From an uncultured Coriobacteriales bacterium (lineage in GTDB: Bacteria; Actinomycetota; Coriobacteriia; Coriobacteriales; UMGS124): 16,997 nt of DNA. Each line of letters starts with the position of its first letter. Position 1 is the first letter of the stretch. A model generated the notes under the pieces. That model saw only the letters and a program-made list of their open reading frames with translations. It ran no database searches and was not told where the DNA came from. This document shows positions 8,308-13,989 of this stretch, piece after piece. The position numbers and the translations under genes were made by a program. The DNA lies in assembly GCA_902464015.1 (NCBI GenBank), contig CABQHM010000067.1, positions 1-16,997 on the forward strand. The letters run 5' to 3'.

Positions 8308-8417
8308 CGTTGGCTCACTCGCCCGCTCGCAGCAGGACAAATGGCATGTCGGCAGACGGCGAATGCGGGATTTTGCGGCGTTTCCGACACGTTTGGGCGT
8401 CTCGCCAGTCCCGACCG

Positions 8418-9098
8418 TCACCGGTTGTCCACCTTGGCGTTCTCAAAGATGGTGAAGTGGCGCATGTGGTAGTCGATAAGGCCCTCTGCCTTCATGCGCG
8501 AAAGCTCGGCCGACAGGGCGCTGCGGTCAACGCCCAGGTACGCCGCCATCTGCTCGCGGTTGACGGTGATGTCAAACGACGAAGAGTCGTGCCTGGCAGC
8601 TTGGAACGACAGGTACGACTGCACCTTTTCGCGGATGGTGCGCGGGGCCGTGACGAAGGTGCGACGCGACAGCTCGATGTTGCGCAGGGCAAGCAGACGC
8701 GTGAAGTTGTACTGGGCTTTGCGATGGCGCTCGCAGCCCATCATGCAGGGCGTCATGAACCGCTCGACATCGAACATGAGGATCTCGCTGTCCTTGTCGG
8801 CCACGATGTCGATGAGCAGGGGTTCTGTGGGAGCTCCGGCGGCATAGGCCTCGCCGAAGGTTTTACCTGGCTCAACCATGACAAGCAGGGTGTTCTCGCC
8901 CCAGACGTTCGCGCACTCCACGCGCACCGCCCCCTCGAGCACCATGCCCATGCGCGTGATGGCGTCTCCCGCGCGGTAGATGACGTCTCCGCGCGAGTAA
9001 TGGCGGAGCTCGGGCTTGAGGCACCCAAAGAGCGCCTCCACCTGGCTGCGGTCGAGGCCCTCGAACAAAACGCTTCGCATGATGTAGTAGAAGTCCAT
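8418..9098 (-). CDS. Crp/Fnr-family transcriptional regulator
   Basis: A 226-residue regulator with an N-terminal cyclic-nucleotide-binding-like beta-barrel (about 10-120, including RGDVIYRAGD and MGMVLEGAVRVE) and a C-terminal Crp-type winged helix-turn-helix (about 178-218: NREQMAAYLGVDRSALSAELSRMKAEGLI). Cysteines are at 26, 62, 118 and 122 and do not form the N-terminal cluster motif of FNR, so I do not predict an oxygen-sensing iron-sulfur site; the ligand (haem, nucleotide or other) is unknown. The start at 9098 has AAGGAG at 9106-9111, 7 nt upstream; an in-frame start at 9221 would add 41 residues that do not resemble the family. It lies upstream of glmM in the same direction across a 185-bp gap with a separate promoter, and divergent from the small membrane protein. 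Confidence 0.93.
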   Translation of the reverse strand: MDFYYIMRSVLFEGLDRSQVEALFGCLKPELRHYSRGDVIYRAGDAITRMGMVLEGAVRVECANVWGENTLLVMVEPGKTFGEAYAAGAPTEPLLIDIVADKDSEILMFDVERFMTPCMMGCERHRKAQYNFTRLLALRNIELSRRTFVTAPRTIREKVQSYLSFQAARHDSSSFDITVNREQMAAYLGVDRSALSAELSRMKAEGLIDYHMRHFTIFENAKVDNR

Positions 9099-9241
9099 AC
9101 CCAAGCTCCTTCTCAGGGCGCGCATAGGGAGTGCGCGCGCATGGATAACGCCGTCCACCATAGCGCGGCCACCGTTTGCACTCAAACCCATCACAGAGGT
9201 GAACGGTAGATGTTTTGACATGAGCGGTTTAGATTTAACAG

Positions 9242-9263
9242 AAAACCGTTGGTTTTACAACGG
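9242..9263. promoter_or_regulatory. Overlapping palindromes in the crp-like / small-protein divergent region
   Basis: AAAACC-GTT-GGTTTT (9242-9256) and CCGTTG-GTTTTA-CAACGG (9246-9263) are two overlapping perfect inverted repeats. They sit in an AT-richer stretch between the divergent regulator and the 54-residue protein gene, about 20 nt upstream of a possible -10 (TATAGT at 9284-9289). The arrangement looks like an operator. The protein that would bind is unknown; the adjacent Crp-like regulator is the obvious candidate. Confidence 0.35.
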
Positions 9264-9384
9264 ATTTGAACTAAAAAGATGGGTATAGTGCGCTTTGTCA
9301 AACGAAGTAAAGCGCGCAAAGGAAGACGGAAGGGCCGCCTTCAAACACAAGAAACAACGCGCTGGATCGAAAGGAGCACCACCT

Positions 9385-9549
9385 ATGCTGTTCACCATCC
9401 TCGCCATCGGTATCGGCCTCATCATCGCCCTGGGCGGCGCTATCATGCTCGACCGCAACCGCACCGAAGCTGCCGGCCGCGCTGCCTACGCCTTTTCCAC
9501 CGCATGCGGCCTCGCCCTCGTCGCCGCCCCCATGCTCGGCATCATGTAA
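9385..9549 (+). CDS. Small two-TM membrane protein, 54 residues
   Basis: I do not recognise this gene. It encodes MLFTILAIGIGLIIALGGAI and continues with a charged turn (MLDRNRTEAAGR) and a second hydrophobic segment (AYAFSTACGLALVAAPMLGIM), so it should be a helical hairpin in the membrane with a positively charged loop. AAAGGAG lies 8 nt before the ATG, and the codons show the strong C-ending bias of well-expressed genes in this window, which argues for a real gene. A longer reading from a TTG at 9295 is possible but has no binding site, and its extra 30 residues are basic and low-complexity. It lies between a Crp-like regulator (divergent) and the 5S rRNA gene. Confidence 0.72.
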   Translation: MLFTILAIGIGLIIALGGAIMLDRNRTEAAGRAAYAFSTACGLALVAAPMLGIM

Positions 9550-9557
9550 GGTCCTAG

Positions 9558-9586
9558 TTGTGTTTAACATGTGATGCGCCCATAAT
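9558..9586 (+). promoter_or_regulatory. Candidate 5S promoter P1
   Basis: TTGTGT (9558-9563) and CATAAT (9581-9586) are separated by exactly 17 nt. The -10 lies inside the left arm of the 14-bp inverted repeat at 9574-9626. Transcription would start near 9593. Confidence 0.45.
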
Positions 9587-9635
9587 CCGAAAGAATGTAC
9601 TTGCCTCTTCGCGATTATGGGCGCATAATTCTTTC
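9574..9635. repeat. 14-bp inverted repeat with interleaved 8-bp inverted repeat
   Basis: ATGCGCCCATAATC (9574-9587) is the perfect reverse complement of GATTATGGGCGCAT (9613-9626). One base beyond each arm, GAAAGAAT (9589-9596) is the perfect reverse complement of ATTCTTTC (9628-9635), so the two repeats interleave. Forming both at once as RNA would leave single-nucleotide connectors, too short to span a 14-bp stem. Since both candidate promoters start downstream of the left 14-bp arm, the repeat more likely acts as DNA, for example as a two-site operator over the 5S promoters. Confidence 0.7.
9601..9629 (+). promoter_or_regulatory. Candidate 5S promoter P2
   Basis: TTGCCT (9601-9606) and CATAAT (9624-9629) are separated by exactly 17 nt. 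The -10 overlaps the end of the right 14-bp arm. Transcription would start near 9636, about 50 nt before the mature 5S. It is 43 nt downstream of P1. Confidence 0.5.
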
Positions 9636-9686
9636 TTGTCCTCAGCGCTTTGCGCAAAGGACGTCCACAAGAGCCAATGCTTCTTG

Positions 9687-9808
9687 TGGGCTGGCGATTC
9701 TTGCTGTGGGGGTACACCCGGTCCCATACCGAACCCGGAAGTTAAGCCCACACGCGCCGATGGTACTGCAGGGGCAACCCTGTGGGAGAGTAGGGCGTCG
9801 CCATCCCA
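9687..9808 (+). rRNA. rrf: 5S ribosomal RNA, stand-alone
   Basis: About 122 nt, aligned by eye to the E. coli 5S: CCCATACCGAAC, GGAAGTTAAG, CGCCGATGGTA and GAGAGTAGG are the conserved landmarks. Helix I pairs TGGGCTGGCGA with TCGCCATCCCA, helix II pairs TGTGGG with CCCACA, helix III pairs CCGG with CCGG, and helix IV is CAGGG-GCAA-CCCTG with a GNRA tetraloop. All helices appear intact, so the gene should be functional. There is no 23S 3' end upstream; the preceding gene is a small membrane protein ending at 9549. Promoter-like sequences at 9558-9629 and a terminator at 9811-9831 suggest an independent transcription unit. Ends are uncertain by a few bases. Confidence 0.94.
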
Positions 9809-9810
9809 CA

Positions 9811-9831
9811 AGCCGTATTGGCTCTTTTTTT
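9811..9831 (+). terminator. 5S rRNA terminator and precursor stem
   Basis: AGCC-GTATT-GGCT followed by C and seven T residues forms a short terminator. ATTGGCTC (9817-9824) is also the exact complement of GAGCCAAT (9671-9678) upstream of the 5S, so the precursor can form a long stem around the mature RNA, together with CTTGTGGG (9683-9690) pairing with CCCACAAG (9805-9812). This resembles an rRNA processing stem. Confidence 0.8.
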
Positions 9832-10114
9832 GTTTGTCGGCAGGGTCGAGATGCTCCCCTGCTGCTGCCACTGCTTCGTCGGCGTATGAGTCGCGCGTCT
9901 CTCCGTGCGATTGCGCAATCGAGATCAGTCAGCGTCCAACCATCTCGCTAGGCACGGGAACACTCCCGTTCTCTCATTTATATCGTCTGCTTTGCATTTA
10001 ACATACATTTCAATGAAACAATTTTTTTGCCAACTGGGGTTTTGTCAAATAACATACATCTCAGTACTTGAAATGTATGTTATTTAGTTCATCTTGCTCA
10101 TCGCCAAGTAACGC
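9832..10114. other. Non-coding stretch between the 5S gene and the flavoprotein terminator
   Basis: I see no gene with a binding site or the local codon bias here. The first 150 nt are GC-moderate and featureless; from about 9970 to 10090 the sequence becomes clearly AT-rich and holds the AACATACAT repeat cluster described separately. Confidence 0.6.
10000..10085. repeat. Three-copy AACATACAT repeat cluster, AT-rich
   Basis: AACATACATTTCAA (10000-10013) is the perfect reverse complement of TTGAAATGTATGTT (10068-10081). Between them AAATAACATACAT (10047-10059) is the perfect reverse complement of ATGTATGTTATTT (10073-10085), with a 13-nt loop. One inverted copy therefore pairs exactly with either of two direct copies. 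The cluster is an AT-rich island in GC-rich DNA, downstream of both flanking transcription units, so it is not obviously a promoter operator. Candidate roles are a protein-binding array, a recombination site or a relic of a mobile element. Confidence 0.7.
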
Positions 10115-10152
10115 AAAAAGGAGGGTGTCCCCGTCATGGGGACGCCCTCCTT
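10115..10152 (-). terminator. Rho-independent terminator of the flavoprotein gene
   Basis: AAGGAGGGTGTCCCC (10118-10132) pairs with GGGGACGCCCTCCTT (10138-10152) with one wobble and a 5-nt loop. Read on the minus strand the stem is followed by a run of five T residues (10115-10119 complement). It lies about 60 nt beyond the flavoprotein stop codon. Confidence 0.9.
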
Positions 10153-10210
10153 CGTTTGTCGGTACTGTCGGGCGGGATCTCTCCCCTACCCGACGTTTAT
10201 GCGCGCGTCT

Positions 10211-12067
10211 TTATGCGCAGATGGTGTCGGCGGCAAGCTTGCCGGAGGTCAGAGCCCAGCCGTTGTTGGCACCAGAGGGGCTGTTGGAGCCCATGACCGC
10301 GCCTACGACCTCGCCGCAGGCGAACAGGCCCTGGATGGACTCGCCGGCGTTGTTCTGAACCTCGAGCGAGCCGTTGACCACGAGTCCGCCCATGGTGGTG
10401 GCGTAGCGGGGCTTCTGCTCAACCAGGTAGTAGGGGCCCTCGCCAATCTTCATCTTGAGGTTGTCGCCCGTGCGGCCGAACTCGTCCTGGCCGGCCTCAA
10501 CGCCAGCGTTGTAGTCCTCAACGGTCTTCGTAAGCACGGCCGGGTCCATGCCCACGAGACCGGCAAGTTCCTCAAGAGTGTCGGCATGGGCGAAGATGGG
10601 CGTGGAGGAGCCGTTTGCCTCAAGGTAGCCCTCGACGGCCTTCATGTTGAAGCCGGTGCCAGGGAGCTTCGCGTACCAAGCGTCCCAGTTCTCGGCGTCC
10701 ATGAGCAGGAAGAGCATGGAGCCCGTCTGCTGCTGCTCGACCTCGAGGATGTGGTGGTTGGAGTCCTTCTCGTTGACGACGCGCTCGCCCTCGGGGGACA
10801 CCAGAATGGCGCTCATCGGCCACACGACGAGGTTGCCGTCGATGGTGGACTTGGCGCGGTGCTTGGAGACCTCGACGCCGTTGGGATAGAGCTTGGCGTA
10901 GTCGAGCATGGTGGTGGCAGCGTCGACGTCGTCGGCCGTGGCCATGGTGAGGCCGTCGCCCGTGGAGGTCAGCAGGCCGTAGTACAGGGAGTGCTCGGCG
11001 AGCTCCTCGGTGAGCCAATCCTCGGCATTGCCGTAACCACCGGTGGCCAGCACGACGGAGTCGGCGTGGATGACATAGGTGGTGCCGTCGGCTCCCTCGG
11101 CCTTCACGCCCACGACAGCGCCGTTGTCGGTCAGCAGCGCCACGGCGCGGGTATTGGTCATGACGTCGCAGTCAGTACCGGCGATGGCCTCCTTCAGGGT
11201 CTCGGCTGCCATGTAGCCGCCGCCCATGTAGGCGAGCTCGCGGTTGTAGGTGTACTCGGCGAGCTGGTGCAGGCCGGCATCGGTGTTGTACTCCAGGTCG
11301 TAGGTCTGGTTAAGCCAGTCGGTGACCTCGCCCACGTTGTAGGCGTACAGGCTGATGAGCTCCTCGTCGCACATGTTCTCGCCGTTCTCCTGGAAGTCGG
11401 CGATCATCTGCTCGGGGGTGTCCTCGGTCACGCCGCAGTCGATCTGCAGCTGGGAGCCGCACACGACCTGGTTGCCGCCGGACACGGAGATGGAGCCGCC
11501 CAGGCGGTAGGTCTTCTCGAGCAGGATGACGTGCTTGCCCTGCTCCTCAAGACGGATGGTGCAGCTCATGCCGGCACCGCCGCCGCCCACGACGATGGCG
11601 TCAGCCTCAAGCTCGACCGTCTCAGTGGACTTCTCGGTCTCAACGGCAGCGAAGAAGGCCTCGGGGGCGCCGGCCTGCTGGGCAGCGTCGGTCACGGCGT
11701 CGATGATGCCCTGGGAGGTGATGGTGGCGCCGGAAACGGTGTCGACGCCAACGCTCTGAGCGTCGACGATGCGCTCGACCATGATGTCGATGGCGCCGTC
11801 GCCCACAACGGCGGGCGTCTCGGACTGAGAGGTGACCTCGATGGACTCGAGTGCGGTATCGGAGAAGGTCACGTCGACGACGATGTCGCCGCCGTTACCC
11901 GTGCCAGTGCCCGTGTACGTGCCGGCAGTGAAGGAAAGCGCCTCCTCGGCGAGGGCGACGTGCTTGGTTGCGCCGGAAAGCGCAACGGCGCCGGCAAGAC
12001 CCGCAGCCGCAACGGAGAAGCTACGACGGGTGATGTTCTGCGCGTAAAGGCTCTTGGCAAGTTCCAT
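10211..12067 (-). CDS. Tat-exported FMN/FAD flavoprotein, fumarate/urocanate reductase superfamily
   Basis: A 618-residue extracytoplasmic flavoprotein. It has a Tat signal (TRRSF at 13-17, likely cleavage near ALA/EE at 40), an FMN-binding domain (about 45-130) with the ApbE flavinylation motif DTVSGAT (109-115, T115 as attachment site), and an FAD-binding domain beginning DAIVVGGGGAGM at 156-167. In this superfamily electrons pass through the covalent FMN to FAD and then to a small organic acceptor. By alignment from memory, positions of fumarate reductase H365, R402, H504 and R544 are here Y394, W416, A556/T557 and S596, so fumarate is unlikely to be the substrate; the true one is unknown. 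AAGGAG lies 10 nt before the ATG; an in-frame start at 12250 lacks support and would hide the Tat signal. Divergent from a 12-TM LuxR regulator that probably controls it. Confidence 0.92.
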   Translation of the reverse strand: MELAKSLYAQNITRRSFSVAAAGLAGAVALSGATKHVALAEEALSFTAGTYTGTGTGNGGDIVVDVTFSDTALESIEVTSQSETPAVVGDGAIDIMVERIVDAQSVGVDTVSGATITSQGIIDAVTDAAQQAGAPEAFFAAVETEKSTETVELEADAIVVGGGGAGMSCTIRLEEQGKHVILLEKTYRLGGSISVSGGNQVVCGSQLQIDCGVTEDTPEQMIADFQENGENMCDEELISLYAYNVGEVTDWLNQTYDLEYNTDAGLHQLAEYTYNRELAYMGGGYMAAETLKEAIAGTDCDVMTNTRAVALLTDNGAVVGVKAEGADGTTYVIHADSVVLATGGYGNAEDWLTEELAEHSLYYGLLTSTGDGLTMATADDVDAATTMLDYAKLYPNGVEVSKHRAKSTIDGNLVVWPMSAILVSPEGERVVNEKDSNHHILEVEQQQTGSMLFLLMDAENWDAWYAKLPGTGFNMKAVEGYLEANGSSTPIFAHADTLEELAGLVGMDPAVLTKTVEDYNAGVEAGQDEFGRTGDNLKMKIGEGPYYLVEQKPRYATTMGGLVVNGSLEVQNNAGESIQGLFACGEVVGAVMGSNSPSGANNGWALTSGKLAADTICA

Positions 12068-12204
12068 GAATACCACGCTCCTTAGTAAGTGGTTGGTCCC
12101 GTATGAGGCGAACGGCCCCTCGTGCCTTGCGAGGTTGCGCGCCAGCCCCGCTCGGCCAAAGTGAACTGTACGGCGCAAACAAGCGCGCAGGAAACGGCAC
12201 CAAA

Positions 12205-12259
12205 CGGGTACTATGCAGAAAAAGGCCTGGTAGAACTCATACAACCCCATTCGGGTACT
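12205..12259. promoter_or_regulatory. Direct CGGGTACT repeats in the divergent flavoprotein / luxR promoter region
   Basis: CGGGTACT occurs at 12205-12212 and 12252-12259, 47 bp apart, within the 284-bp region between the two divergent starts. They could be regulator half-sites. The evidence is only the repetition and location. Confidence 0.25.
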
Positions 12260-12351
12260 TTTTTAAAATCCGCAGTGCGACTCATCGGCACACCCTTTTC
12301 GCCATGTTGTATCATGACCGTAACTTCCTGATGCAAGAGAGGTGCCCGACG

Positions 12352-13899
12352 TTGTCGCCCCTGAAAAACCTGCGGCCGTGCTACTTCGGCCTGTGCTTCG
12401 TCCACATGTGGATCTACTGCACCACGCACCGCCCCTCGGTGAGCGACGACATCTCAACGATGGCGGTGATGTACCTCGTGCAGTCCGCCACGCTTGCCCT
12501 CTTGCTGCTCGTCGCGACCCAATGCTGGCGCGGCGCCGACAAAAGGCAGCATGGCTTGCCTGAGGGAATCCTGCGCGCGGCCGACATCGTCAGCGCCGTG
12601 TGCATGTCTCTGTGCGCGCTTGTGCTCGCAGGGGTGCTGCCGGTGCAGGGGGCCCTCGGTGCCGGGCTCGCAGCCGGAGCGGGCGGCATCGGCGTGACGT
12701 GGGCTTATGCGCGCTGGTGCCAGTTCTACGCCAAGCTCGACCTGCGCCTTGCAGGCGCCCTTGTCTTCTTGACCATGGCGGTGGGATCGGCGGGCAAAGC
12801 TGTCATCGACCTTCTGGATGCCCCGGCGGCAGGCGCAATCCTCGCCGTGATTCCCTGGGTGTGCTTCGCCTGCGCCGCACTGGCAAAGAAGAACCCGCCC
12901 GAGACGTCCACGGAGCCCAACATCTACTACAACTGGCGCACCGTTGCCTCGCTCGTGCGCCTCACCGCGGGCGTCGCCATCTTCAGCCTGACGTTCGGCA
13001 TGGTACAGTCGGTGATGCTCGAGGGGCTGCCACAGCCCTACCACGCCTCGGTCCTGGTGCATCACGGCGGCGAGATTGTGCTCGCGCTTCTCATGGTGGG
13101 CTGGCTTGCCGGGTTCAAGCGCGGCCTCAACTTCAGCCGCACCTGGCGCATCATCCTTGTCCTCATGGCAACGGCGCTCATCTTTGAGCCCTACATCGGC
13201 CCCGGCGCCTCGAGCTTTATGCTCTCCCTTGTGCGCACCGCGCAGACGTTCCTCATCGTCTTTCTCTTCCTTGCCATTGCCGACGTGGCGCGGCACAGCG
13301 CCTACAACCCCGTCGCGGTGTTTGCTGTGGGCTGGATTTCCTACTCGCTGCCGTTTACCGCAGGGAAGATGATCGGCGACGCCATGGTCTCCTCAGGACA
13401 GGACTACCTGCTTGCCATGGCGGTCGTGGTATGGATCCTCGTCATGGTGACCCTCTTTGTGATGGACGCCTCCTCCGATGGCAACCATCTGGTGTTTGCC
13501 GAGCTCAACGAGGGCGACGACGAGGACACCCCCGCCAAGCGCACTGCGGCCCTGCACAGCGAGCTCGACGCGATGGCTGCCGGCGAGGTTCGCGCCAGCA
13601 CGCAAGAAACCAAGAGCATGCCACAGAGCGCCGCACCCAACTCGCCCGCGCAAGCCCCGACTACGCATGCCGACCTCATTGGCCAGCGTTGCGAGAAGCT
13701 TGCGCAGGAGTACGGTCTCACGCGCCGCGAGGGCGAGATCTTGGGCCTGCTTGTGCGCGGGCGCAGCAAGGCACACATTGCCGAAGCGTTCATCATCTCG
13801 GAGAACACCGTGCGCGGCCACGTTAAGCATATTTATGCAAAACTCGGCATCCACAACAAGCAGGAACTCCTCGACCTTTTTGAGGCAACTGAGTGCTAA
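12352..13899 (+). CDS. 12-TM membrane regulator with C-terminal LuxR helix-turn-helix
   Basis: A roughly 515-residue protein with about twelve hydrophobic segments between residues 8 and 390, an acidic and then Ala/Pro/Thr-rich linker (about 395-455), and a LuxR/GerE-type DNA-binding domain at 456-515 (LTRREGEILGLLVRGRSKAHIAE, then ISENTVRGHVKHIYAKLGIHNKQELLDL). It has no receiver domain, so the membrane part is the likely sensor. Such regulators are abundant in Coriobacteriia and often lie beside Tat flavoproteins. It is divergent from the flavoprotein and 90 bp ahead of an NSS-family transporter; control of one or both is inferred. I chose the TTG at 12352 because AGAGAGG lies 9 nt upstream and the protein starts at the first membrane segment. 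In-frame ATGs at 12304 and 12331 lack binding sites, and a possible -10 (TATCAT) lies at 12310-12315. Confidence 0.88.
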   Translation: MSPLKNLRPCYFGLCFVHMWIYCTTHRPSVSDDISTMAVMYLVQSATLALLLLVATQCWRGADKRQHGLPEGILRAADIVSAVCMSLCALVLAGVLPVQGALGAGLAAGAGGIGVTWAYARWCQFYAKLDLRLAGALVFLTMAVGSAGKAVIDLLDAPAAGAILAVIPWVCFACAALAKKNPPETSTEPNIYYNWRTVASLVRLTAGVAIFSLTFGMVQSVMLEGLPQPYHASVLVHHGGEIVLALLMVGWLAGFKRGLNFSRTWRIILVLMATALIFEPYIGPGASSFMLSLVRTAQTFLIVFLFLAIADVARHSAYNPVAVFAVGWISYSLPFTAGKMIGDAMVSSGQDYLLAMAVVVWILVMVTLFVMDASSDGNHLVFAELNEGDDEDTPAKRTAALHSELDAMAAGEVRASTQETKSMPQSAAPNSPAQAPTTHADLIGQRCEKLAQEYGLTRREGEILGLLVRGRSKAHIAEAFIISENTVRGHVKHIYAKLGIHNKQELLDLFEATEC

Positions 13900-13934
13900 T
13901 TCACGCCGCCTGGCGAGTTGGCGCATAAATATGC
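13827..13934. repeat. Paired GCATAWWTATGC palindromes around the luxR 3' end
   Basis: GCATATTTATGC (13827-13838, inside the HTH codons of the luxR gene) and GCATAAATATGC (13923-13934, in the promoter region of the transporter) are reverse complements and near-palindromes, each followed by AAAA and a TCG within two bases. The second overlaps the place a -35 would occupy for the transporter promoter. They could be a pair of operator sites 96 bp apart, though the first is constrained by coding sequence. Confidence 0.35.
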
Positions 13935-13942
13935 AAAATCGC

Positions 13943-13951
13943 TGCTATTAT
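13943..13951 (+). promoter_or_regulatory. Extended -10 promoter of the symporter gene
   Basis: TGCTATTAT is an extended -10 (TGnTATTAT), about 39 bp before the ATG. A small palindrome CCAAT-CT-ATTGG (13957-13968) lies at the expected start of transcription. This suggests the transporter can be expressed separately from the regulator upstream. Confidence 0.45.
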
Positions 13952-13989
13952 GCCTCCCAATCTATTGGCAGCGATTGAAAGGCAACTGT

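Noticed and set aside
8418..9098. FNR-type oxygen sensor
   Set aside because: Cysteines at 26, 62, 118 and 122 do not form the N-terminal Cys cluster of FNR, so only the broad Crp/Fnr family is called.
9574..9635. H-type RNA pseudoknot from the two interleaved inverted repeats
   Set aside because: The connectors between arms are one nucleotide, which cannot span a 14-bp stem, and both candidate promoters would start downstream of the left arm.
9997..10024. Chromosomal dif site, since ATTTAACATAC matches a Xer half-site
   Set aside because: The other half does not match a XerC arm at 6-nt spacing, and the inverted copies are 13 nt or more apart. Only the half-site likeness is kept as a remark.
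10136..12085. Very long plus-strand reading frame opposite the flavoprotein, and similar long frames opposite other genes
   Set aside because: The translation is Gly/Ala/Val/His-rich with no domain, and lies antisense to a gene with clear motifs. Such frames are expected from strong GC third-position bias.
12103..12351. N-terminal extension of the LuxR-type regulator from 12103
   Set aside because: The extra residues are Arg/Pro-rich without resemblance to the family, occupy the divergent promoter region, and have no ribosome-binding site.
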